Shown here: positions 1 to 12,233 of the stretch, piece after piece
How the letters are laid out: every line of letters starts with the position of its first letter
How positions within the stretch are numbered: position 1 is the stretch's first letter
NCBI GenBank assembly: GCA_030512295.1
Contig: JAULSR010000008.1
Span: 1,116,001-1,180,000 of the forward strand
Reading direction: 5' to 3'
DNA length: 64,000 nucleotides
Source of the DNA: Bombardia bombarda
Taxonomy: Eukaryota; Ascomycota; Sordariomycetes; Sordariales; Lasiosphaeriaceae
Notes under the pieces: generated by a model
Seen by the model: the letters and a program-made list of their open reading frames with translations, nothing else
Told to the model about the DNA's origin: nothing
The model's database searches: none
Made by a program: the position numbers and the translations under genes

Positions 1-45
1 GAACTTTCGGCGTCGAATGTCTCGTTCACGCTCGATTACCGTAAA

Positions 46-202
46 TTAATCAGGAAAGACGTCTAAATAATTAGTATATTATATAGAAATAAGAGGGTAA
101 ACATACTTGTGACGGCAAGGAAATCCCCAGTAGTAGAATTAATAACATCAAAGAGATCTTGCGTGTTGGTAAATGGCACGGTCGGAGGATCGCTATCTTT
201 CG
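46..202 (-). other. possible remnant of a spliced gene
   Basis: Read on the minus strand, positions 106-63 look like a compact fungal intron: GTATGT donor, TACTAAT branch point and TTTAG acceptor, 44 nt in all. The sequence before it (about 202-107) is open in one frame. After the splice the frame closes at a TAA at 48-46. No start codon is present in the open part, and an in-frame TGA lies just upstream. It could be the degraded 3' end of a gene or a chance intron match. No family is recognised. Confidence 0.2.
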
Positions 203-1198
203 TCGACTTAACTCAAGTAAGTATAGTAGACGCCGACGAAGCCGATATCGACGGAGATGTCGTCGACCTCGATATGATTGCCGCCATGGCGATGCCTTGA
301 AGTTTGAAGTTGGGATCCGCGTGAAGGAAGCCACTGGAGGGGTTACGTGCCCATGAAAATGGCGGGGCCACACTGGTCGCGGGGATGATGGAATGGCCGC
401 GCTAAACTAAATGAGGAGAGTTGGAGGAGGGCGCTTTTCCCGGAACGTGCAGCACCGTGTTCTATAATACTTCTATACAGTACACACACAGTAGGTCTAG
501 ACTTTGTGATTGTGTACCATGCACATGTCAAAAAATCCCTCCACTTTTTCGTTACCGGATTCGGTATTCACCATTGCGCCGAATTGGACCTAAGGATGTG
601 CGAAACAGTATCCGTATTATGCGATTCGTCTTTTTTTTCTTTCTGTTCAAACAAAAAGCCCAGCTTTCGTGTCCCAACCAGTCACATTCATGATTCGACC
701 TGGCTCGAGCTTGAGTTGGGTGTAAAAAAGCCCAATGTTTTGCGTGCCGTCATGCCGCTTACAACTCCGTCTCAGAGTACGTAACGGCTCTGGAAGTTCT
801 GGACCTATATCTCCCTAACACATTCACCTTGAACTTGATGCATTGATAAAACAATCAGGGAAACCCCACACATATTAGGTGAACGGCGTTGCGAAACTAT
901 TTTATAAATCAACGTATGAGCTGAGGATGTATGGATTGAGAGTTGAAGTCTTGTCTTCTTCTCTCACGTTTCCGAGTCCGAGCCAAGTCCGATCCATTCT
1001 CCTTTTTCCCCATCGATAAACTCCAATACCTAGCCAGCCACTCCTGACCCTGTCTGAGCCGAGGGCCGACAACATAACCACCACCGCGAAAACCCGCCAT
1101 AATCCAGAACTCATCAGCCAACCAAAGCCAACCAAGAATGATGAGAAGAACTATTCAAGTTCCGCGATACAAGACCACACACTGCCCCCAAAAAAAAC
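203..1198. other. intergenic region, no gene seen
   Basis: No reading frame here looks conserved and no RNA gene is visible. The part next to 1198 is the 3' flank of the phosphofructokinase gene, including an A-rich stretch at 1189-1197 just beyond its stop codon. Confidence 0.5.
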
Positions 1199-3712
1199 CT
1201 AGACTGCTTCAATCCCCCGCTTCACGTCCTTCGCCTTGATCCCGGTAAGATCTGGCTCAGGAAGGCTATACGTCGGGCGCCCGCCCAAGATATTGACAAC
1301 CTCCTTCATGCCAAGCCAGAACGCCGCCTTGGGCCGGCGATTGGGCCAGTCCGTCTCCTCCTCCTCTAGCTTCTTGATAGGAGTAAAGACGACGCTTGCG
1401 CCCTTGATACCGATGACAGTCGCGCTCATCGGGTCGTTCTTAACTCTGTTGTGCACATTGCTCCCGTACTTCTCCAGATGCTGGATGCACTTGATAGCGA
1501 GACGCACCGCCCGGCAGCGGTCCATTGGCGAGGGCACACCGCCCTGCTGCATGTGTCCGGGGATGCCCTCGCGGCTCTCAAACCTGCCATGGGCCTCGTC
1601 GCGAAGGATATCGGCGATCAGCTTTGCATTGTAAACCTTGGACGTCTTTTCGTTGATCAGAATCAGACGGCCGGCACGGCTCTGACCGCTGTCATGCGTA
1701 AAGATCTCCTTCAGATGCCTCACGTCCTGTGCGAGCATCTCGAGACTGAGGCCCTCCTCAGGGGTATAGACCGATGATGCTCCGACGCCGAGCCCGCCGA
1801 GCGTTGCCACATAACCCGAACGACCACCCTGTGTCTCAATGACGAAAACACGTCTCCGAGTTGCGGATGCCGACTGCTTGATTTTGTCGCAGTAGTCCAC
1901 CAGTTCATTCAGACAGGTATCAGAGCCGAGCGAGTATTCTGTTCCGGGGACGTTGTTGGATATGGTGGCGGGAAGAAGGGTCATGGGGATGCACAGAGAC
2001 GGGTATTGGTCCCTGGCCTTCCGCAATTGGGAGACGGCGTGGAAAGCCTCGAAGCCGCCAATGAGGAACAGAGCATCAAATCTGTACTGCTCAATGAGGT
2101 TGGCAATGGTCTCCATGCCCGAATCGCCCGGGAGCTCTCGGTTGGTACCAATCTCGGAGCCACCCTTGCTGGCCCACCCATCGACTTCGAGCCAGTCAAA
2201 GTCCCGAACCGCACCGAAGGGCTTGTCGCCGTGATGCCGTGCGAAGCCGGCAAAGCCGTTGTGGATCGCCTTCGCTTCGTGTCCTCGAGACAAGCAATAT
2301 GCTACACCAGCACGTACGGCGGCATTCATACCACCCGCGGGGCGCCTACATTGATGAAGCCGATTCTCATACGCTTGGGAATTGTCAGAAAGATGGAGAA
2401 AAAGGGGGGGGGAGGGAACTTTCGTGATTGCCACGCACCTCAGATTCCGGGAGCATAATCTCGTCGTCCAGCTTGACCGCCGTTGTCATCATGAATGACT
2501 TGTATTGCTCTGCAAACTCATGATCACGCAACGACATGGCCAGGTCAAAGTCCTGCTGATCAATCGCCTTGGATACCCTCTTCGTGTCTATGACTGCTTC
2601 CATAAGTGGCTTCCTGATGATCTTGTTCTCTGTTATTGCGATGAAGCACGTCTTGGTCTCGGGCGTGGCCTCCAGAACAGCCTTGACGGCCTCAACACCT
2701 TGGAGGGTTGCGAGCATTCTGTCGTAAGCAACAGCGGTGCCTCCACGCTGGACGTGACCCAGAGTTGTAATTCGAGTGTCAAGACCAAGGCCGTCCTTGT
2801 CGGCGAGAAGGTCCTTCACCATGGTGGGTGTGATTTTGCTGCCCTGTCTGTCAAGAGCACCTTCGGCAATAATGACAATGGTCTTGCGTTTTCCAAGAGC
2901 TCGGTGCTGCAGTAAAGTCTGGTTAGCCCATGTCTGGCACTGGACGATGAGGAGGGGGGGGGGGGGGGTGGTAACGGGGAGGGACCACCAACCTGGTGGA
3001 CAATGTTGCACATTTCCTCTCTCCAGTTAGCTTCACTAGGCTTCTCTGGAATGAAGATGAAATCTGCTCCCGTCGCAACGCCAGCCATCAGAGCCAACCA
3101 GCCGCAGTGCCTGCCCATGACCTCAACGACAAAAGCACGGGAGTGGGAGGAGGCCGTGGCCTCGATCAAATCAACGGCGTAGCAGATCCTCGAAAGGGCC
3201 GAGTAGCAGCCAATCGTCGCATCTGTACCAGACAGATCGTTGTCAATGGACCCAACCAGGCCCACGATATTGAGGTGCCTGTATGCGTGTGTCTGCTCGG
3301 CCTGCAGCTCGCCCGTGGCCACCAGCTCGTCCAGCAGCGAGGGCCACTCCTGGCGGAACCTGTCGGCTCCTGTGAGCGAGCCGTCTCCCCCGCAGATGAT
3401 GAGGGCGTCGATGCCGTTGAGGATCAAGTTCTTGGCGGCAGTCAAGCGGCCGGGGCGCTCGTAAAAGGCCATGCACCGGGCAGTACCAATCAGGGTGCCG
3501 CCCTCGGACAGCCAGCCGCGCACGTCGTACCATTCCATCTTGCGTATGAGGTCGCCGCCGCGGACCAGCCCCTCGTAGCCCTCGTAGACACAGTAGGCGT
3601 CGCAGCCCATGTGGATTGCCATGCGGACGCACGCTCGCACGACGCCGTTCATGCCGGGCGAGTCACCGCCCGAGGTCATGATGGCAATCTTCTTCCTGGT
3701 AGTCACCGCCAT
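1199..3712 (-). CDS. pfkA: ATP-dependent 6-phosphofructokinase (apparent frameshift)
   Basis: This enzyme phosphorylates fructose 6-phosphate to fructose 1,6-bisphosphate, the committed step of glycolysis, in the cytosol. Exons are 3712-2993, 2906-2439 and 2373-1199; the introns have GT-AG ends and the second has a CTGAC branch point. The N-terminal half has the nucleotide-loop motif GGDSPGMNG near residue 18, the catalytic GSIDND motif and MGRHCGW. The C-terminal half is the duplicated, regulatory copy (NNVPGTE, ETQGGRSGY), as in all fungal enzymes. Repaired length would be about 787 residues, normal for fungi. The ATG at 3712 is chosen because conservation starts there; an in-frame upstream ATG at 3886 would add 58 unlikely residues. 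At 2339-2342 the coding strand has four C where five are needed to read GAPAGGM, so the frame breaks at the start of the C-terminal half. A one-base sequence error is more likely than a dead glycolytic gene. Confidence 0.93.
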
Positions 3713-5318
3713 CTTGGGCGTCGTCGGGGTCGGATCTGCAGACTGGGAGAAGAGCGGTCGGCGGGTGTGGGAGTCAAGGCCGAAGGAGGTCGAACGGAAG
3801 ATGAAAGCGAAAATCGTCTGAAAGGGATAGAAGAGCACAGAAAAAGGTCGTAAGAAAAGGTCTCGAAGGGATGATACTACGCGCATCTCCAGGCCGCGAA
3901 CGAACCTGGCTGGGGATAATAATACTAGGCTAAGATGCGGAGGTTAAGAGGATTTCTCAGCCTTTTGAAACCCTGTCCGGTGGATAGGGAAGTCAATCGT
4001 TTGGCTCCGCGAAGAGAGTGAATGGGCAAGAGGAAAGTGGGAAAGGGCGAGGTACGTAGGTAGGGCAGGTGGGTAGGTGGACTGGGACCGGCGGCGTCGG
4101 AGTCAATCGAGGCAGGCAGCTCACAGGCGGTCCAACAGCAGTGGTCCAACTGCTGACGCCCGCACCAAACACCACCACACAGGCGATGTATGGGTCGAAA
4201 AAAAGCTCTTATCTTATCGCGGGCGCGGGGTAGTGGGAGGGAGGAAGGGGGAGGTTCACAGGAGCTGGAACCCTGGAAAAGCCTAAAAAAGCCCGAGTCG
4301 GATCCTCGCCGAGAACCAGGTTACAATACAAGTCCGTCCCAAACACCCCCAATGCAAGTCCCGAGTTCGCCATGAGAAAGCAGTTCGGTGGGCGCAACCC
4401 GTAGTCCGAAACCCCCAAGTTTTGGCCAGGTTGGTCAAATATCCCTCATCTCTGCGCGAGTGTCTGCATCAAGGCCGGCCATTGGCGAACTCAGACATGA
4501 TTTACTTGTCTGACTGCATTGAGAGTCTTATTAGAGAGCTTTGAGGACAATAAGTGCTCGCTGTGGGGTGCGCCGATGAGGGGTTTAAAGAGCTCCGAGC
4601 GATGACATAGCTCACTGACAGGACAGTGGGGTGGCTTCGGTTGAGTGACATTGTGGAAACCACACTTGGGGATGCTTCCTTGATTACCTCAGGCTTTATG
4701 TAAGTACATAGGTCACTGGCAGCGGAGAGGGCCAGTTATAAAGTGTGAAGGAATTTACAATTAAGGCAGTCCCATAGCCTCAAAATTTCCTTGGCGTATA
4801 AAACTTGGCTTTGACAATATTCCAAGGGCGGGGTTGGTACCTTGCCAGGCCTTAGGAGCTGGGATTGTTTATGGGAATCGCTCCATAACAGCATTTCATT
4901 TACTCCCCTACCCTTATTGAACAAGATGAACCCTTACCTACTCGCCTTCCCAACGGATATCCAAAATTCCTAAAACACCGCAGCAGGCAGATTAGCTAAA
5001 CCCAATTTTAAAAGTCAAGACACAAGATGACTGCTGGTGACAGGATTATAATACCTAATAAGATGGCAGGTTGACCTGGGCCGGCTAAAAAATACTGACT
5101 GGCCGCCTGTTGTCTTTCAATTCAATGGTCTTAAACCTACCTAACAGCCCCACCAGAGCTGTTCTGCGGAGCTGCGATCCTTAGTGGGGGTCCCGAAATG
5201 AAGCCTATCGCTACTAGTCTAGTGCAGCAGGCCCCAATTTCGGCCTTCTTCCTGACCCGACAAAGCAAAACATCAGACTCCAGAGTCGCGGCCACGTTCG
5301 ACCTCTGTCCGCGCAATC
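3713..5318. promoter_or_regulatory. divergent promoter region, pfkA / MED17
   Basis: This 1.6-kb stretch separates two divergently transcribed genes and must hold both promoters and 5' leaders. Short open frames are present but none is conserved or has fungal codon bias. No repeat or RNA gene is seen. Confidence 0.5.
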
Positions 5319-7257
5319 ATGGACTTGCCCTTGTCTTTACAGCCGCGCGGCCCGCGCAATCGAGGCCTGCAGAGCATCGCCGAGTTTATCCAGCGCATCA
5401 ATGCCGAGCCCGGCGGCTTTCGAGAGCTCAACGAGGACGACTTGCGCCAGAGTCTCGCCACAGCAGAGCCCGACGACCAAGGAGCCGACGACGATGTAGA
5501 CATGCTGGAGGAGGGCTCTGAGCCCGAGGAAGCCGCTCTCAAAGAGGTCAACCTCCTCGCTGCTAGAGATGAGCTCCAGCAGAACATTTTGACGGCTCAG
5601 GGAACTGCCTTGCTCACGCTCGACTTCATCTCTCTTCTCCTGTCCAAAGAGATCCCCAGCCAAAACGCCGCTACCATCTCGACCGAGCTGCACAACATGG
5701 TAGGCGCAGGGGTCCTCGGCGCTACCGTACTATGGGCCCCTACTCCTCTGACCAGGAGCAGAGTGCCTGAAGACAAAATGATGGCCATTGGCAAGAGGCT
5801 GATTGAGATCAACAAAGCCGCCGACACCGCCCTCTCGGCCGCAGAGAGGTTGCGCAAAGAGATCATACTCGAGACAAAGTACTGGGCCGAGGTCCTGGCC
5901 GTGAGCGAGAAGGGCTGGTCGGCGTTCCGACTGCCCCAGGAGCCTCACACCATGGGCGTCAAGTACGGCTTTTCGAACGCAGCGCCAGACTTCAGGGCGC
6001 ATAGCGTCGCGCCGATGAGAAGGGCCGAGGACGGCACTGTCCGCCTGGAGTGCGGGAGGCTGGGCGGCGACTCGAAGCGTCTTCGGGTCACAATCACGCG
6101 GAACGCCACCGTCGTCGGCCAGTCGTCTCTGCCGCTGCCCCTACCCGAGGACGCCCCGCTCGAGGATCGGGTCAGGGAAGCTCGCGACACCATCTTTGCC
6201 CAGGAACTATGGCACGAGCTGAACCGAGAAGGCCGCAACCTGCTAAGCAACAATGTTCGGTTAGAAAAGTCGGCCGTCACCTACGCGGCCGACTCCGCAA
6301 CCACCATAGCCTTTCAACTTGTACCCTCGGACAGGGGAGACTCCCGGAGTGTCCAAAATCCAGGATCCGAAGATGACATCGCCGAAACAATAAATCTCGT
6401 ACTCCCTATCCTCCTCAGCAACGCTCACCGACAAAACGACCTAAAGCGGTCCTCCAAAGGCGCCCCAGCCGCAAACAGGGGTCCCCCCCTCCATACTCCC
6501 TCCTCCTGCCCGTCATCACCTACTACCAACACGAGAAGACCATCCAACGATGCATGGACTTCCTCTCCGTCCTCTCCAGGGTCCTCCGCTCCGCCGGCCT
6601 AGACACCTCCCTCGTAATCACCGAGCCGCCCATCACCCCGCCAGCCGGCGTCGAGCCCTCAGAGGCACTCGCCCGCAGCCTTCTCTACCCCCCGACGTCC
6701 AGTTCGACCTCGCCATCACCCCCGACTCGCGCCTGCGCATCATCGCCAAGCCGTCCTCGTTATTCGGCACGCGCTTCCTCGTCTACCCCCTCCCCTCCGC
6801 CCGCGCACCCGACGCGCCAAACCCCTTGATCAGATGGTTCCCGTCCGCCTCGCCAGAGATCCGCACCCCCGGCGGCTTCGCCGACGGCTTCTACGACGGC
6901 ACCAAGAAGCTCTTCTGGTACCTCTTGAACGCCGTCCCGCGCGCGCTCACGCTGCACTATGCGCCCATCACCAAGGAGCTCAGGTCGGGCGCGGGGATGA
7001 CCGATCGGGAGCCGACGAATTGGGTTATTCACTTTACCGGCAAGGCCCTGGTCGACGACGACGTGGAGCTGCTCGGCGTCCGGTTTGATTTCCCGCTTGA
7101 TTATGCGACTGGCTATCCGGAGCTGCATGTTGCTGGCGACTTTTCGGAAGGCGGCAAGCCTGTGCATATGGAGTGGAGCTGGACGCCTGCGAGCAGTTTG
7201 GAGGGTGGTGGTGAGAACTTGGAGAATATCGTCAGGCAGGTCTTGTCAAGGGGCTGA
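5319..7257 (+). CDS. MED17: Mediator complex subunit 17 (two apparent frameshifts)
   Basis: Med17 (Srb4) is the head-module scaffold of Mediator, which links transcription activators to RNA polymerase II in the nucleus. The single exon starts at the ATG at 5319. Its N-terminal part has the fungal Med17 pattern: an acidic segment near residues 45-70, then LLTLDFISLLLSK, and the segment LPILLSNAHRQN near residue 365. The frame then changes twice. Adding one C to the seven-C run at 6483-6489, and one C to the six-C run at 6688-6693, joins all three frames into one reading of about 646 residues. That reading passes through PYSLLLPVITYYQ and PPDVQFDLAITPDSRLRI to the TGA at 7255-7257. The total length becomes divisible by three only with both bases added. 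The protein is probably intact in the organism. Confidence 0.87.
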
Positions 7258-7361
7258 TGTCATAGTTCGGCTGGCCTGGTGGTTCTGAGGATCAGTGGTG
7301 AAGCTGGCGGGGAGGGTTGTTTGGCCAGAGATTCGTGGTATTGGGTATATATATTATTATG

Positions 7362-7398
<37 letters not shown>

Positions 7399-8381
7399 TC
7401 TTTGCTAGCCTGGCATTTAATTTTGTGGACAACCACACTTTGAGTTCGCCTGAGAAAGCGAAGCATAAGCCAAGATTTATAAACAAAAGCGCACACTGTA
7501 CTTCGTAAGGCACATTCCACAACATCTTCTTAGCCACAGGTTTGGGCCATTCTTGTTCCTCTACGGCAGTCTCTTGATGCTGGAAGACGTTTGGATTCGG
7601 GTGGCTCTGTTACCACCTGGTTTCATGATTATAATCCGCTTTATTACCTTCGATCCAGTATGCGACCAGAGCCATCATCGTTTTCTTTACAATTATGACA
7701 ATAGGACGATAACTTGAATTCGTCACTCAGGCCATTCTTTGTACAAGCTATTATTCAGAATGATCTGTGGTTCAACTGCATATGTTTAACCCCCAGTTCA
7801 GCACAGGCTTCACTTGAACTACCAACAACAACAGCGACAACGATTGGACATATGCTGTCGTTGATGACTGTGATATCATCAAATAAACAAGGCACGCATA
7901 AAACAAAGAGCAAAAGAAAACCAAAGCCCTCAAGAACAAATCCAAAATCCATCATAACAAAGAATAGTTAGAAACAGAAAAATAAAAGAGGCCGTGACAA
8001 TAAAACGAATAGACAAATCTCAAATCCATCAAGTCATTTCCTTCTCATCCAACATGCTGCTCAGCTTGGTATTAATACTCCCTTCAAAACATCACTCATG
8101 GTTTCGTCCAGTCTGTATGTCATCAACATGCGATTGACTGCCCGCCGCGCGCGCCCGACAGAGCCCATTTCATCAACAGAAGCTGCCTTGAGCCTTGGCC
8201 TGACTCGTGTCCGGCCTGAGCCTCAGAAGAAAGACTGCACCGAAAACACCAAACCCCTGAACTTCGCTACCGTTGGTAGCTTTGGGATAAAACGGGAAGA
8301 GAGAGAGCCGAAGGCCTCAGGGACAGGTCAGCTGCATATTCCTCTTGGTTTGTTTTTATCTGCGTCGTTGTGCTGTGGCGT
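7258..8381. other. intergenic, convergent 3' flanks
   Basis: The region lies between the stops of two convergent genes. It contains a TA microsatellite at about 7347-7394 and otherwise AT-rich DNA without a supported gene. Confidence 0.5.
7347..7394. repeat. TA-dinucleotide microsatellite
   Basis: An imperfect run of alternating T and A, with a few G interruptions, lies about 90 bp beyond the MED17 stop codon. Confidence 0.85.
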
Positions 8382-10185
8382 TTAGTGGCGGTAGCCTCTT
8401 CCGCCGCCGGAACGGCTGTCATATACGACCTCGTGCTCGACGATGCGCTCACGCTCGTCATCATAGCGATCCATAGAGCGGTGATCGCTCGGCCAATGTT
8501 TATGAGCGTACTTGGGATTGGAAAAATCATATATGTCGTTGTATTTGCGCTCGACCGGCATTTCGCGCACGGGGTCGTCTTCGCGGGCTTCGCGGATGGC
8601 ATCCGACAACTTGACGAGTTGCAACACGTCATCCTGTGTGGTTTGTTAGTTATTGGGAATTTTCAAAAAGAAATTAGAAAAATTACTAACGTAGCGCAAA
8701 TATTGCATAACGTAGAAGAACCACTCAGTTTCCTCGTACTCATAATTCAGCTCCTCAATCGCTTCACGAGTCACCAAATCCTTGGTGATTTCGGTCCACA
8801 TCTCGTTGCGACGAGGCGCAGGGGATGGGGGCGCCGACCTATGGGTGCTCGTCCGTCGATCTGTGATCTTTTTATAATCAACCTCAGAACCGCGATCCTT
8901 GCTGTCGTAGATTTGCACGCTCAGCCTGGTGTCGCGCTCTCGTTCGCGCGGCGGCTCGCGCTCCACGATGGTCGTCGATGTCGAGACCGTGCTCTTCTCA
9001 TCACGATCAGGAATGAACTTGGCGCGTCGGACGCCGCTATACTTTTGCCAGGTGACCTCGGCCGAGGCACCGCCAGCGCCGTCCATGCGCACTCGCTCGG
9101 TTCCTGGAGGCACGTCGACAATGGTCCAGTCCTTGGTGATTCCATTCCAGGCCTCACCCATCCTGCCCCGCGAGTCGATCTTGTTCGTGATGTACCGGGC
9201 TTCATCGTCATACTCAATGACCGGGGGTGCCGCCGAGTGAGCGCGACGGCCGTGAGAGGTACTCCGGTGCTTTTCAATGTCGACATGGAGGTGGTTGCGG
9301 TCCGAACGGACTAGGACATCATCATCCCAAGCATGCTGGGGCGACGGCCGTTCTCGCGAGTGTGATCGGGCGCGACTACGAGAGGAATGCTTGTGAACGT
9401 CGATGTCTGTATGATTACGCGACGTGAAGATGTCAATCTCGGTGTCACGCTCTTTGCGGCGAAGCGCTGGCGGCGGTGTTGGGGGTCGCGCAGAGACCAT
9501 GCCTGGCTGTTGTTAGTTCACTGACCTGGATCAAGACAAAGAGTTCGCAGTCGCACTTACCATGGTCGATGTCGCGATAATGTGTAATGACCTCTCTCTC
9601 GATAACAGACCCCTTGATGACCTGTGGCGGGGGCGGGGGGGTTGGGCTACGAGGCCGCTCCTTCTCCCTCTCAACGATCCGAATCCGCTCTCGGATAGCG
9701 GGAGAAGGCGAGCGTTGGCGCTCGCGCTCAACGATACGGGTACGAATAATAGGCTCAGGGCTTGGCGAACGCTTTTGCTCGACGAAGCGAGTGCGAATTC
9801 TGTCGACAGGAGGGCGGCTTTGCTCTCTCACCCTCTCAACGGTTCGGATGTGTATATCCTCCTCAACCCGTTTCGGTGGGCTAGGGCTGACGCTCCTCGC
9901 CCTGTCGATGCGGGTTTCGCGCACCCGCACTTGAGGGCTGGGCGACCTGCGTCGCAGGCGGTCAACCGTCTCGACCTCTCTGTGTCTGAGAACCAGTTGG
10001 CCGGCGTCGGGCCGCCTTTCTTCCCGCAAAAAGGCAGGCACGCGGTCGCGCTCCCGCTCCCGAATTCTAATGTCAACATCATCGTACTCCCTGACTGGAG
10101 CGGGCCTACTGGGCTGGCGCTCCCGCGAGGGAACCTCCCTGTAGTACTCGCGCTCATCAAACTCGACCCGACTTCTGCTCGACAT
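8382..10185 (-). CDS. Arg/Ser-rich fungal protein of unknown function
   Basis: Exons are 10185-9561, 9502-8691 and 8633-8382; both introns are 57-58 nt with clear GT-AG ends, and the joined frame gives 562 residues. The first 200 residues are dominated by Arg, Glu and Ser-Pro, with repeated RERxR and RSPSP-like stretches. A more ordered C-terminal half follows, with the segment WTEITKDLVTREAIEELNYE, the aromatic WFFYVMQYLRY and then VLQLVKLSDAIREAR. I recall this C-terminal block as a conserved domain of unknown function in Pezizomycotina, catalogued as DUF8035, but could not check it. The low-complexity part resembles RS-type proteins of RNA metabolism in composition only. No catalytic motif is seen. 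The start is the first ATG of the long open frame. Confidence 0.85.
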
Positions 10186-10919
10186 GGCTGGCGCTTTGAG
10201 ACCTGATTAAAGCGTGGGTGGCTTTTTTGTGGCTGACCGCTGGGTGACCCGTGGTGGGAACGGTTGTGTGGATCGTAGGCAGTGGTGCGGGGTTGCCCAG
10301 GTGCGATATGATGAACAGATGGATGGAAGGACCTGTGTTGGCGTCCCAGCAAGAAATCGCCTTCTCTAAAAAAAAATCGGATGGTGGGTAACGCGAGGGC
10401 TCTGATGTGGCCGACAGAAATGGCAGACTTTAGGTGTTTTTGGCCAAGTGTCGATTCAGCCTGCTCGAGGCTGTGGTCGGGGTCTGACGTGGAGAGGGGT
10501 AGGACAGAACTCGTGCTCGTGCTCGTGGACAGACAGCGAGCGGAAAGGCGGGGTTATGAGAGTGGTGACCGACGCCCGAAGATAGATGGAAGCGGGGGCT
10601 GGGTGGGTGCACTGCGTCTTCGGTGTCTTCCTTCGTCTGCGCCTGGATTGGACAGGACAACACTGACGGTCAAGTGGATGTCGCCCGATGCTAGAAATGC
10701 AGCAGAAAATGCAGCAGCAGGATGTAACCGATAAACAAGCTTGTTGGCCAAGATGTTAAAAGCAGGAGAGACCTGGGGCTGTCGGACAGTAATGATGGGG
10801 TAGGGAATGGGGACTGAAGAGGTTTATTTCAGGGTCTGGTCTCGTTGGCGACGCTGGCCAATTGTTTGGGATTTAATTTGGGCTTGAAACCAACGTCATA
10901 GGCCTCCTTCATACGGGGG
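10186..10919. promoter_or_regulatory. 5' flank of the Arg/Ser-rich gene
   Basis: The sequence between this gene's start and the mobile element at 10920 holds its promoter. No other gene or repeat is supported. Confidence 0.45.
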
Positions 10920-11060
10920 GACTGGTCTCGATCTGCCTCAAAACTCAATACAGCCAACAAAATTTTACACACACACCCCAAGTGCCCACTCATATTAAAT
11001 CCCGCTTTCTACCCTATACTTTGGTATGTATATCTTACTTTTTATATCTTTTAAATTAAT
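10914..11060 (+). repeat. left terminal inverted repeat
   Basis: This is the left arm of the element. It matches the right arm in inverse orientation and the copy near 57 kb in direct orientation. From about 11015 onward nearly all differences from the 57-kb copy are C-to-T, for example TGCACCTCGGTACG there against ATACTTTGGTATG here. Confidence 0.8.
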
Positions 11061-11220
11061 TTTTTTTTTAAATAATTTATGTTTTTTAAAAAAAATAAAA
11101 TTTATTTTACATAAAGTTTTAAAACTTTTATAAATTTAAATAAAATAAATTAAAAAATAAACAAGTCTTTAAATTTCGAGTAATTTTAAATTAAAGTAAT
11201 TAAATAATAAGTAGTGGCGG
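11031..11220. repeat. AT-rich RIP block
   Basis: The stretch is almost pure A and T with few C or G, unlike the surrounding DNA. It continues directly from the left terminal repeat and fits an RIP-degraded interior of the element. Confidence 0.65.
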
Positions 11221-11470
11221 AAGTTTGCACGTACTCTTTACCGTAGCGGCGGCCTGTGCGATAGCGAAGCGGATTAGATAATTCCGCGACTCCGCGAATG
11301 TATAATTCTTATGCTTATCTATACCTCCTCTCTCCCAGAAAACTTTCTCTCCCGCTTCGGTACAGTGATCCCTAATATAACATTGCAGTCACCCCTCATA
11401 ACCAAGCAAGGTAATTCTACTCCTTATTTAATTCGATATTGTTAGTACTTGTATTAGTCTAACATAGATA

Positions 11471-12205
11471 ATGATGGAAATTTGCGAGTATGGCGAGATC
11501 TTTATCGAAAGGGATGACGACATTATATTTAATTACATTAAAATCATTCTGCGAGATGCCAACGACGAATACTTCTACGCAAAGACTAATCAGCGGATGA
11601 CCCGAGTCTCTAACATTAACGGGCTAGACACCACCAGAATTCCAGCGGACCAAATCTGGCCTTTGGCTAATCCCAAGTTTACTCAAGCTCCGGACCTTCT
11701 ACCTCCTACCTCCTACTTTAAGCGACCCAGACTTTTGTATTATGGGTTCGACGATTTTAATTGTAGTAACTAGATTTTAATTGAGGTAGAGGCGTACGAA
11801 GTTTTAAAAAGATACCCTTATCTTAACATTGTATCGTACTTAGGTTGTATCGTTAAGGAGGGGAGGATAAGAGGACTCGCCTTTGCTAGGTACTCTGTTA
11901 CCCTCTCGCAAATATTAAAAGATAGGACACCTTTTGATAAGGGACTTTGCTTGTGTGGGATTGAAGCTGGTGTTCGTTATATGCATAAGTTGGGACTTGT
12001 ACATAACGATCTCAACCCATCGAACATCATGATGGATGGAGATAATCCTGTTATTATTAACTTTGACTCATGCAAGCGAGAAGAGGACGAACTGGGTTCG
12101 AAGGCAGGAACCGATGGGTGGACACTGGACGGCTAAGACTAGGCATTGCGGGAGAATGACCTATACAGCCTCTCGAAAATACGAGCTGCTTTGATAAAAG
12201 TATAA
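11471..12205 (+). pseudogene. protein-kinase-like gene, broken by three stop codons
   Basis: One frame runs from the ATG at 11471 to a TAA at 12203-12205, about 244 codons, interrupted by TAG at 11771, TAA at 12134 and TAG at 12140. Each of these could arise from CAG or CAA by one C-to-T change. The frame reads a catalytic-loop motif, LGLVHNDLNPSNIMMD, followed by VIINFDSC in place of a DFG segment. Both are typical of a large fungal family of small kinase-like proteins in which HRDxxxxN appears as HNDxNPSNI. The N-terminal part lacks a clear glycine loop. The copy lies inside the inverted-repeat element and looks like its cargo. It is almost certainly inactive here; intact relatives may exist elsewhere in the genome. 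Confidence 0.75.
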
Positions 12206-12233
12206 ATAAAGAATGTTCAATTCGAATATTTAA

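Noticed and set aside
11031..11220. Possible centromere- or mitochondria-like AT-rich DNA
   Set aside because: The stretch is only about 190 bp, lies inside a repeat with C-to-T damage and is flanked by normal DNA, so RIP explains it.
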